Assembly (NCBI RefSeq): GCF_000526215.1
Contig: NZ_JAFQ01000004.1
Span: 7,750,001-7,814,000, forward strand
Length of the DNA stretch: 64,000 nucleotides
Reading direction: 5' to 3'
DNA from: Nocardia sp. BMG51109
GTDB taxonomy: Bacteria > Actinomycetota > Actinomycetes > Mycobacteriales > Mycobacteriaceae
Positions 9,947-17,072 of this stretch are shown here, in pieces. Below the pieces are notes generated by a model. It had not been told where the DNA came from, did not search any database, and saw only the letters and a list, made by a program, of their open reading frames with translations. The number at the start of each line of letters is the position of its first letter. Within the stretch, counting starts at the first letter, position 1. The translations under genes were made by a program, and so were the position numbers.

Positions 9947-10548
9947 TGGAATCGACTTCGGAGGGCCGATCCGAACCGATCTACGCCTACCGTCCTGTCC
10001 GCGACGCCAACTGCGCCCACTATCAGTGGGCACGCCTGCGTTCCTACGACGACGGACAGGCAATAGCCAACTGGGGCACCACACCGTGCGCCGACGACTG
10101 GGTGCCGATCACCATCGATCTGATCGACACCGACGACGACGGCGACCCGTTGCTGCCGGCCGACATGCCCTACCTCGACATCGGCACTCTGCTGCTGTGC
10201 GGTACGGATACTGTCGCGGCAGCCGCACCGATTCTCGAACCCTACGGTGAGTTGCTGCCCGCGCGGACGTCGACCGGCCGGACGGATCTCGCGGTCTTCC
10301 ACGCCTTCGGCCTGATCGACTGGGGCGACGAGGCCGAACATCTCAGCGACACCAGCGAGGGCATCCACCTCTACCTGAGTCCGAAGAACCCACACGACAT
10401 CCGCACCCTCGCGGCGTTCCGGCACGTCATCGATCCCCAGGGTGCCCTGTTCCTCAGCGACCAACTCGTCACGACGCTCGGCCGAGCCGGCGTGACCAGC
10501 GGAACCACCTTCCGGATCTGCGCACCGAGAATTGACAGCTGCTGGTGA
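9946..10548 (+). CDS. Imm11-like immunity protein candidate 2
   Basis: This 200-residue cytosolic protein starts at an ATG overlapping the previous stop. Its middle reads MPYLDIGTLLLCGTDTVAAA, then PILEPYGELLPARTST and LAVFHAFGLIDWGDEAE, close to the Imm11 layout 'p.ld..al...a...l...GElLPl......l..vt..iD.ld'. With candidate 1 it forms a tandem pair of related but clearly different immunity-type genes behind a single toxin. One copy may be an orphan kept from a former toxin tip. The stop at 10546-10548 is followed by 147 bp without a gene up to the convergent GH5-like gene. Confidence 0.7.
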   Translation: MESTSEGRSEPIYAYRPVRDANCAHYQWARLRSYDDGQAIANWGTTPCADDWVPITIDLIDTDDDGDPLLPADMPYLDIGTLLLCGTDTVAAAAPILEPYGELLPARTSTGRTDLAVFHAFGLIDWGDEAEHLSDTSEGIHLYLSPKNPHDIRTLAAFRHVIDPQGALFLSDQLVTTLGRAGVTSGTTFRICAPRIDSCW

Positions 10549-10695
10549 GCAAAGGTGGTCTCGGGAACGCGGACCGGGCAGCCGGAGCCATCACCCCGAT
10601 CAGCGCCGGCACGACCACCCTGGCGCATTGCGGATTCGATTGCCGGACAACGGTGTACAGGCTGCCCAAGGTGGAGTCACCCGGCCGGGCAGCGC

Positions 10696-12312
10696 TCAGG
10701 TTCCCTCCGAGAGTTCGCACGTACCGGCCGGGCGGGACAGCGGACCCGCCACGCCGTCGAGGTTGTAGCCGAGGACCCGGTAGCAACCGGACGTCGTCGG
10801 CGCGGGATCGTGCCAGCCGCCCGCGGCATCGGTGGTGCAGTGGTCGCAGACCGTCGCCCAGCCGCCGGGGTCGCGCCGCTGCACGGAATAGGTCGGCGAA
10901 CCGGCGGCGCCTTCGAAGAGAACCGTGCCGTCGGCGACGGAGGTGACGGCCGGCGCGGCGACCGGCGAGTGCGCCGGAGGGGTCGGATAGCCGGCCATGG
11001 CGTAGGAGTGATCGCGCAAAAGCTGTGCGCGCGTGGCCATGTCGGCGGCGTCGTGGGAGGCGGTGGCGAGGCCGGTGTAGTACAGCGCCCACCAGTTGCC
11101 GTCCTCGCCCCACTCGCACGTCGGCGAGCAGCCGGTGTCGGCCGGGATCGGCTGCCAGCCGTGGCCGGGGGCGTGTGCCTGCAACGCCCAGAAATTGTCC
11201 CCCGCCACGGCCGGATCGGACGCCACACCGGTGAGGAAGTCACGCAGCGCCGCGGGCGTGCTGAAATCGGTTCGGTCCCAGCCGAATTCGATCGCCGAGA
11301 ACGCCTTGCCCGCGGCGGCGACCTGGGCGGCCGTGGCATGCAGCTTCGGGGCGTTGCCGTCGATGCGGTTGCCGCCGGAGATCAGCGGCATCCAGTGCGG
11401 GTAGTACTCGGTGGCGTAGACGTCGACGTTGGGCAGCCGCAGCACGCTGTCGGTGACGAACCCGTCGCCGCCGCCGAGGCTGATGTTGACGAACAGCTGC
11501 CGCGGTGCGACGGAGCGGAAGAAGTCGGAGACGGTGCGCAGCCAGTTCTCCACCGCCGGAACGGGTGCGCCGTCGAGCAGGTTGAGATTGTTGCCGTCGA
11601 CCCAGCCGGCGAACGTCGGATCGTCCTTGTAGGCGAGACCGGTGCGCGGATTGACGTGCTCGAGCACCGCACTCATGTGACGCTGGTAGTCGCCGATGAT
11701 GGCCGGGTCGGTGAAGAATGCCTGCCCGCAGTCGGGCCGGTGCCGCCAGGTGCAGTACCAGTCGTGACTGTCGGCGCTCGGCGAGGTCTGGTCCGGCGCG
11801 GGGGCGCCGTTGGCGTCGCCGGAGAATTCGCCGATCAGCTTGAGGCCGTACTCGCGGGCCTTGGCGACCACCAGGTCCAGGTGCGCGAAGGCGTCCGGAT
11901 TGAACTGTCCCGGTGCGGGTTCCACGCACAGCGGGCAGCCGACCGTATCGCCCAGCGTCTGTGAACGGAGCACCGTGGCGCCCATCTCACGAGCCGTGGC
12001 GAAGACATCGTCGAGTTCGTACTCGGTCGGGTAGCGCTGACTGCCCGCCGGGACCGCCGCGGACGGATCGGGGCCGTAGTTCATCAGCCCCAGCCACTCG
12101 ACGTTCGCGCCGGAGAACCGGAACGGCCGGCCGGCCACGGTCAGCGCCGACCCGTCGCGCTGGACGAACGCGTCCCGGAACTCGTCGACCGACAACCCCG
12201 CCACCGGCGGCGGCGCGCCACCGGGATCCGCCGCCGCGGGCTTCGCACCCGCGGGCGTCACCAGGGCGCCGAGGATTACCACCGCCGCGACCAGGATGTA
12301 CCGAATGCCCAA
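10696..12312 (-). CDS. Secreted GH5-like (mannan endo-1,4-beta-mannosidase type) protein
   Basis: This 538-residue exported protein has a signal peptide (MGIRYILVAAVVILGAL, cleavage probably after ...PAGA). The GH5-like TIM barrel follows: FRFSGANVEWLGLMN near residue 65, DDVFATAREMGATVLRSQ near 105, then AKAREYGLKLIGEFSG. The nucleophile-type Glu is visible at about E342 in FSAIEFGW. At the acid/base position, where the family has an 'NE' pair, this protein reads WVDGNNLNL, with Asn242 in place of Glu. It may therefore be a weak or inactive hydrolase or a carbohydrate binder. A C-terminal beta domain (about 440-538) follows the barrel. The start is a TTG at 12312; no better in-frame start precedes the signal peptide. 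The gene is divergent from a QsdR-type regulator across a palindrome. Confidence 0.8.
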   Translation of the reverse strand: MGIRYILVAAVVILGALVTPAGAKPAAADPGGAPPPVAGLSVDEFRDAFVQRDGSALTVAGRPFRFSGANVEWLGLMNYGPDPSAAVPAGSQRYPTEYELDDVFATAREMGATVLRSQTLGDTVGCPLCVEPAPGQFNPDAFAHLDLVVAKAREYGLKLIGEFSGDANGAPAPDQTSPSADSHDWYCTWRHRPDCGQAFFTDPAIIGDYQRHMSAVLEHVNPRTGLAYKDDPTFAGWVDGNNLNLLDGAPVPAVENWLRTVSDFFRSVAPRQLFVNISLGGGDGFVTDSVLRLPNVDVYATEYYPHWMPLISGGNRIDGNAPKLHATAAQVAAAGKAFSAIEFGWDRTDFSTPAALRDFLTGVASDPAVAGDNFWALQAHAPGHGWQPIPADTGCSPTCEWGEDGNWWALYYTGLATASHDAADMATRAQLLRDHSYAMAGYPTPPAHSPVAAPAVTSVADGTVLFEGAAGSPTYSVQRRDPGGWATVCDHCTTDAAGGWHDPAPTTSGCYRVLGYNLDGVAGPLSRPAGTCELSEGT

Positions 12313-12337
12313 CGCTGGCTCCCGAATTCAGACCGAT

Positions 12338-12360
12338 GTTACATTCTGTCGAAATGTAAC
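12338..12360. promoter_or_regulatory. Perfect inverted repeat, probable QsdR/TetR operator
   Basis: GTTACATT (12338-12345) and AATGTAAC (12353-12360) form a perfect 8-bp inverted repeat with a 7-bp spacer. It lies in the 89-bp divergent intergenic region, 26 bp from the GH5-like start and 42 bp from the regulator start. Such operators are typical of TetR-family repressors, so the neighbouring regulator probably represses itself and the secreted protein. The binding is inferred. Confidence 0.65.
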
Positions 12361-12401
12361 TCTGTGTGTCATATCCGTCAAATGTTCCATAGGGGGCCCG
12401 A

Positions 12402-13046
12402 GTGACTACGATGTTCCCCATGGCGTCCGTGACCGGTGATCCCCCGACGCCGGCCTATCTGCACGCCACCGGCGAACAACGGCCGGCGGCCCGCGCGACG
12501 CCGGCCGAGGCGTTCGCCGCCGCGCGCCGGCGCTTCCTGCACGGCGAGCGCCTCGACATGGTCGATCTCGCCGCCGAACTCGGCGTCTCCCGCACCACGC
12601 TGTACCGCTGGACCGGCGACCGCGACCGGCTGCTCGCCGATGTCGTCTGGCTCGAACTGCGCGGGCTCGTGGAGAAGGCCACCACCGCGGCGCCCGGCGC
12701 CGGACTCCCCCGTCTGCAGCAGGGCATCAACTGGTTCCTCGACGCCGCCGCGAAAGCGCCACCGCTGCAAGCCCTTCTGGCCAACGAGGGCGACCGGGCC
12801 GTGCGGCTGCTCACCGCGCCCAACGGCCCGGTCCGCCCCCGCCTGGTCCAGCTCCTGGCCGACACCATCGACCACGAGGTCACCCACGGCGGATACCACC
12901 CGCCCGCGCCGCCTGCCACCCTCGCCGACGGCATCGTCGCCCTCGGCGAGCGCTACCTGCACAACGGCGGCGACCCCACCCTCAACCCCGACCCGGCCAC
13001 CGCGCACACCGTCATCGCCCTGCTGCTCCGAGAGCACGCCGGATGA
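12402..13046 (+). CDS. QsdR/TetR-family transcriptional regulator
   Basis: This 214-residue one-domain regulator has an N-terminal helix-turn-helix at about residues 36-80: AFAAARRRFLHGERLDM, then LAAELGVSRTTLYRWTGDRD. This is the QsdR-type variant of the TetR HTH. The C-terminal ligand-binding helices include LQGINWFLDAAAKAP and ADGIVALGERYLH. The start used is GTG 12402; an ATG at 12420 is a possible alternative start. It is divergent from the secreted GH5-like gene, with a perfect palindrome between them that is its likely operator. The ligand is unknown. Confidence 0.85.
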   Translation: MTTMFPMASVTGDPPTPAYLHATGEQRPAARATPAEAFAAARRRFLHGERLDMVDLAAELGVSRTTLYRWTGDRDRLLADVVWLELRGLVEKATTAAPGAGLPRLQQGINWFLDAAAKAPPLQALLANEGDRAVRLLTAPNGPVRPRLVQLLADTIDHEVTHGGYHPPAPPATLADGIVALGERYLHNGGDPTLNPDPATAHTVIALLLREHAG

Positions 13047-13159
13047 CGGAAGCGGCGACGAATGACGTTGTGGCACCGGGGCGGCCCGGAACGGCAGGTT
13101 CGGGCACGGCGTGTCCGCTACCGTTTCCCCTCGCCGCCGCCGAGCGCGATCATAGAAGC

Positions 13160-14299
13160 GTGCGCGACCTTCTCCGCTCGGTGTGGAACGAGCCCCAGGC
13201 GCCGGACCCGCCGCGGCGGTCCTGGCGGGACTGGGCGCTCGTGGGCGCATTCGTAGGATTGGCGATCATCGAAGGCATAGTGCGGCAGGATCTTCCACAT
13301 CGGATCGTCTGGGTGCCGGTCGCGGTCGCGATCCTGCCCGCGCTGCTGTGGCGCCGGAGCAGACCGCTGCCGATGGTTACTGTTGCCTTCACCGGATCGG
13401 CCGCGGCGACGGTCCTGCTGGGCGGCGAACAGTCCGGAATCGGCGCCATGGGCGCGATGCTGTTGCTGCCGTATGCGTTGTACCGGTGGGGTTCCGGACG
13501 CGACATCGTCATGGGATCGGCGGTCGCCTTCACGACGGCGGGTATCGCGATGCTCGCCGGTGATGTGCGGGTGGGCGACGCGATCGCCGGATTCCTCGTG
13601 CTGTCCGCGGCCGTCGCGCTGGGCCTGGCGTTCCGGTACCGTGCGCGGGCGAAGGTCCGGGAGCGGGAACGAATCAAGCTGATCGAACGGGAGCGACTGG
13701 CCCGCGACCTGCACGACACCGTCGCACATCACGTGTCCGCCATGGCGATTCGCGCCCAGGCGGGCCTGGCGACCGCCGAGACCACACCCGGCGCGGCCGT
13801 CGACGCGCTGCGCCTGATCGAGGCGGAGGCCGCGAGCACGCTCGCCGAGATGCGCACCATCGTGCGCGTGCTCCGGCGCAACCGGCCGGTCGACGACGGT
13901 GACCACACCCCCGGCATCGCCGATCTGGCGAGTCTCGCCGCGCAGGCCGGGGCCGGGCCCTCGGTCGAGGTCGAGGTCGACGGCGAAATCGCCGATCTAC
14001 CACCGGCTCTCGGCACCGCGATCTACCGCCTGGCGCAGGAGTCGGTCACCAACGCCGTCCGGCACGCCCGCAACGCCACCCGCATCGAGGTCCACGTCAC
14101 GACCGACGACGCGTCCGTGCGGTTGCTCGTGCGGGACGACGGGGACGGCGGTCCCGCCCGCTCCGCCGGAGCGGGATACGGCCTGGCCGGCATGGTCGAG
14201 CGGGCCGGCCTGCTCGGCGGCACCTGCCGGGCGGGCCCGAACCCCGAGCGCGGATGGACCGTGACGGCGGTGCTCCCCCGCGAGCGAGCGGCGACGTGA
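13160..14299 (+). CDS. NarL-type sensor histidine kinase
   Basis: This is a membrane sensor kinase of about 379 residues. Several hydrophobic segments (WALVGAFVGLAIIEGIV through VLSAAVALGLAFRYRA) occupy about residues 20-165. The dimerisation helix carries the phosphoacceptor in ARDLHDTVAHHVSAM (His185). The ATPase domain has the N-box AQESVTNAVRHARNAT, DDGDGG and GYGLAGMVERAGLLGG. I start at GTG 13160 (VRDLLRSVWNEP), the usual family N-terminus. The ATG at 13043, which overlaps the previous stop, would add 39 low-complexity residues unlike the family. The stop overlaps the response regulator start (GTGA), giving a coupled two-component pair. The stimulus is unknown. Confidence 0.88.
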   Translation: MRDLLRSVWNEPQAPDPPRRSWRDWALVGAFVGLAIIEGIVRQDLPHRIVWVPVAVAILPALLWRRSRPLPMVTVAFTGSAAATVLLGGEQSGIGAMGAMLLLPYALYRWGSGRDIVMGSAVAFTTAGIAMLAGDVRVGDAIAGFLVLSAAVALGLAFRYRARAKVRERERIKLIERERLARDLHDTVAHHVSAMAIRAQAGLATAETTPGAAVDALRLIEAEAASTLAEMRTIVRVLRRNRPVDDGDHTPGIADLASLAAQAGAGPSVEVEVDGEIADLPPALGTAIYRLAQESVTNAVRHARNATRIEVHVTTDDASVRLLVRDDGDGGPARSAGAGYGLAGMVERAGLLGGTCRAGPNPERGWTVTAVLPRERAAT

Positions 14300-14964
14300 G
14301 CGCCACCGGGCCGGGGAGCCTGCGCGTGCTCGTCGCCGACGACCAGGAGATCGTCCGCACCGGACTGGTGATGATCCTCGACGCCCAGCCGGGCATCGAG
14401 GTCGTCGGCGCGGCGGCGGACGGCGAACAGGCCGTCCGGCTCGCCCGCGACCTCCGGCCCGACGTGTGCCTGTTCGACATCCGCATGCCGGGCATCGACG
14501 GTATCGAGGCCACCCGCCGGCTCGCCGGCCCGGCCGTCGGCGATCCGCTCGCCGTCGTCGTCATCACCACCTTCGACCTCGACGAATACGTCTATGCCGC
14601 GCTCCGCGCCGGTGCCCGCGGCTTCCTCCTGAAAGAGGCCGGGCCGGCGATGCTGGCCCAGGCCGTGCACGCCGCCGCCCGCGGTGACGCGCTCATCTCC
14701 CCCAGCATCACCGCGCGCCTGCTCACCGCCTTCGCGGGCGCCGCCGCGTCGCCCGCCCAGCCGGCCACCGCGCTCACCGAACGCGAGGAGCAGATCCTGG
14801 CCGTCGTGGCGCGCGGGCGGACCAACGGCGAGATCGCGGCGGAACTGCACATCAGCCTCAGCACCGTGAAGACCCACATCGCCGGCCTGATGGCCAAGCT
14901 CGGCGCGCGCAATCGCGTGGAGATCGTCATCTGGGCGTACGAAACCAACCGCATCGAGCGTTGA
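14296..14964 (+). CDS. NarL/FixJ-family response regulator
   Basis: This 222-residue cytosolic DNA-binding regulator is paired with the kinase upstream by a 4-bp GTGA overlap. The receiver domain (about residues 8-125) holds the acidic pair in LVADDQEIVRTG, the phosphoacceptor Asp61 in CLFDIRMPG, and the Lys of FLLKEAGP. The LuxR-type helix-turn-helix (about 155-215) reads LTEREEQILAVVARGRTNGE and ISLSTVKTHIAGLMAKLGAR. It is followed at about 150 bp by a medium-chain reductase in the same direction, which may be a target. The downstream gap holds no other gene. Confidence 0.92.
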   Translation: MSATGPGSLRVLVADDQEIVRTGLVMILDAQPGIEVVGAAADGEQAVRLARDLRPDVCLFDIRMPGIDGIEATRRLAGPAVGDPLAVVVITTFDLDEYVYAALRAGARGFLLKEAGPAMLAQAVHAAARGDALISPSITARLLTAFAGAAASPAQPATALTEREEQILAVVARGRTNGEIAAELHISLSTVKTHIAGLMAKLGARNRVEIVIWAYETNRIER

Positions 14965-15110
14965 CCGACGGCACGCCCCGGCCGAAAGTGCTACCGCGCC
15001 ACCGGACTATCGGCCGGCTCGGTCCGAGCCGCCGGGCCGATGTGCCGCCGGGCCCGGAGCGCGACGATTGGTCATATCCGCCCGGCGCGACAGCCCCTCA
15101 GGAGAAACCC

Positions 15111-16154
15111 ATGTCGACATCGACGAACGCGACAACACCCGACGACGACCGGAAGACGACGATGACGGCGATCGTCCAACGGGGATACGGCCTTCCGCAA
15201 CGGGTCCTCACTCTCGACGAGATCGACCGGCCCGCACCCGGCGACGACGAGGTCCTGGTCCGAATGCGGGCCACCAGCGTGAACACCCCGGACTGGCTCG
15301 CGGTGACCGGCGTCCCGTACATTCTCCGGCTGCAATTCGGGCTCACCCGGCCGGCCACGCCGGTGCGGGGCAGCGACGTCGCGGGCGTCGTGGCGGCCGT
15401 CGGCGCGAACGTGACCGAATTCCGGCCGGGCGACGAGGTTTTCGGCTCGCTGTGGAGCGACAACGCGAGGTCGTCGGGCGGCACGTTCGCCGAATACGCG
15501 GTGGCCCCGATATCCCAGCTGGCCCGCAAGCCCGCCGCCCTGTCGTTCGAAAGCGCTGCGGTAGCGGGCATGTCGGGCCTCACGGCACTGCTCGCGATGC
15601 GCGAGGTGGGCGCGGCCGGACCGGGGAGGCGGGTTCTGATCAACGGCGCGTCGGGCGGCATCGGCACGCTCGCCGTGCAGATCGCCAAGACGCTCGGCGC
15701 CCACGTCACCGGCGTCTGCAGCACCCGCAACGCCGAATTCGTCCAGGCCCTCGGCGCCGACGACATCATCGACTACACCCGTGACGACTTCACCCGCGGC
15801 ACACGACGTTTCGACGTGATCCTCGACAACGTCCTGAACCATCCGCCCGCCAGGACGGCCAGGGCGCTGTCCCCCGAGGGGATCCTCATCCCCAACAGCG
15901 TCGGACCCGGCCGCGGGCTGTTCGGCAGCCTGCCGCGAGTCGCACGAGCAATGACGATGCGCTGGGGCTCGACCGACGTCCGCACCGTCACCTGCGCCGT
16001 AACCCGAGCCAACCTCGACGCCCTGGCCGCACTCCTGACCTCCGGCGACCTCGAGGTGATCACCGAAAAGACCTACCCCCTCGCCCAGGCCCCCGAAGCG
16101 GTCGCCCACATGCTCACCCACCACGCCCGAGGCAACATCGTCATCACCATGTAG
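15111..16154 (+). CDS. NAD(P)-dependent medium-chain reductase (quinone oxidoreductase-like)
   Basis: This 347-residue zinc-independent MDR enzyme has an N-terminal GroES-like domain with GSDVAGVVAAVGANVTEF and GDEVFGSLW, followed by a Rossmann domain with INGASGGIGTLAVQIAKTLG and DDIIDYTRDDF. No structural Cys cluster is visible, which fits the QOR/RTN4IP1-like branch that reduces quinones or enals with NADPH. The ATG at 15111 is chosen because AGGAGAAACC lies 4-13 bp upstream; an earlier in-frame stretch has no ribosome site. It follows the two-component pair and may belong to its regulon. Substrate is not predictable. Confidence 0.87.
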   Translation: MSTSTNATTPDDDRKTTMTAIVQRGYGLPQRVLTLDEIDRPAPGDDEVLVRMRATSVNTPDWLAVTGVPYILRLQFGLTRPATPVRGSDVAGVVAAVGANVTEFRPGDEVFGSLWSDNARSSGGTFAEYAVAPISQLARKPAALSFESAAVAGMSGLTALLAMREVGAAGPGRRVLINGASGGIGTLAVQIAKTLGAHVTGVCSTRNAEFVQALGADDIIDYTRDDFTRGTRRFDVILDNVLNHPPARTARALSPEGILIPNSVGPGRGLFGSLPRVARAMTMRWGSTDVRTVTCAVTRANLDALAALLTSGDLEVITEKTYPLAQAPEAVAHMLTHHARGNIVITM

Positions 16155-16284
16155 TGCCCCCACCAGGCCGCGACCCACAGGACCGGGGTCTTGCGGGACG
16201 CGGCTCGACGGCGTGGACGACGATCAGGCGGCGTCGTCCTCGGCTCGGGTGACGTCGACCTCTGCAACAACACTTCCGCGGCAC

Positions 16285-16317
16285 TTGACCCCAGATATGT
16301 TTGTGTCAAAACTAGTT
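16285..16317. promoter_or_regulatory. Candidate MarR operator/promoter region
   Basis: Upstream of the MarR gene, TTGAC (16285-16289) is mirrored by GTCAA at 16304-16308, and AACTAGTT (16310-16317) is a perfect 8-bp palindrome. TTGACC at 16285 could also serve as a -35 element. MarR proteins commonly bind such palindromes to repress their own operon, here the regulator plus the CocE-type hydrolase. This is a pattern call only. Confidence 0.4.
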
Positions 16318-16355
16318 GGCGTCACGGACGGAGTGCCGGAGGGAGAACCGCCGCG

Positions 16356-17072
16356 ATGACCGATTTCGACCCGGCGCGGCTCGCCGCCGTCCTCTCGCCG
16401 CTGCGCCGGACGCTGCTGGCGAGCACCCGGGCGAGCGCGAACCTGCCCGACATACCGGACGCACAGATCGAGATCGTGCGCGCGCTGCCGCGCGGCGTCG
16501 TCCGCTCGCCCGGCGAACTCGCCGAACGGCTCGGCCTCGGCCGGTCCACCGTCAGCAACCTGCTCACCGTCATGACGGACCGTGGCCTGGTGACGCGGCG
16601 GCCGAACGCCCACGACCTGCGCCGCGTCGAGGTCGCCGCGACCGCGCGGGCCCTCGCGCTGTTCGAACGGTTCGACGCCACGAGCGCGGCGCTGATGGCC
16701 GCGGCCGCCGCGGATCTCGGCCCCGCCGAACGCGCCCGGCTCGCCGACGCGCTACCGGCGCTGGAACGCCTGCGCGACATCCTCGACGCCCGCCGGCACG
16801 ACGGCGTCGGTGATCCGGCAGCGCAACGGCGCGGTGATCCGGCAGCGCAACGGCGCGGTGATCCGGCAGCGCAACGGCGCGGTGATCCGGCAGCGCAACG
16901 GCGCGGTGATCCGGCAGCGCAACGGCGCGGTGATCCGGCAGCGCAACGGCGCGGTGATCCGGCAGCGCAACGGCGCGGTGATCCGGCAGCGCAACGGCGC
17001 GGTGATCCGGCAGCGCGACGGCGCGGTGATCCGGCGCCGCACCTGTCCCGATCCCGCAAGGAGGCGGAATGA
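16356..17072 (+). CDS. MarR-family regulator with expanded C-terminal octapeptide repeats
   Basis: This 238-residue protein has a normal MarR core of about 150 residues: helices LAAVLSPLRRTLLAST, then a winged helix with LAERLGLGRSTVSNLLTVMT and the wing RPNAHDLRRVEV. From about residue 152 the octapeptide GDPAAQRR is repeated eight times perfectly, followed by one GDPAARRR copy and a partial unit. It ends PHLSRSRKEAE. The tail is highly basic and looks recently expanded from a 24-bp DNA repeat. The ATG at 16356 follows GGAGGGAGAA. Its stop overlaps the start of the hydrolase gene (ATGA), so it probably controls that enzyme. Whether the tail affects DNA binding is unknown. Confidence 0.88.
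   Translation: MTDFDPARLAAVLSPLRRTLLASTRASANLPDIPDAQIEIVRALPRGVVRSPGELAERLGLGRSTVSNLLTVMTDRGLVTRRPNAHDLRRVEVAATARALALFERFDATSAALMAAAAADLGPAERARLADALPALERLRDILDARRHDGVGDPAAQRRGDPAAQRRGDPAAQRRGDPAAQRRGDPAAQRRGDPAAQRRGDPAAQRRGDPAAQRRGDPAARRRGDPAPHLSRSRKEAE
16809..17039 (+). repeat. 24-bp in-frame tandem repeat, nine full copies plus a partial copy
   Basis: The 24-bp unit begins GGTGATCCGGCAGCGCAA and is repeated head to tail nine times from 16809 to 17024, with a truncated tenth copy to about 17039. Eight copies are identical at the protein level; the ninth has one change (CAA to CGA). Because 24 is a multiple of three, the array encodes an octapeptide repeat in the MarR tail. Near-identity suggests slippage or recent expansion. 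Confidence 0.95.
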
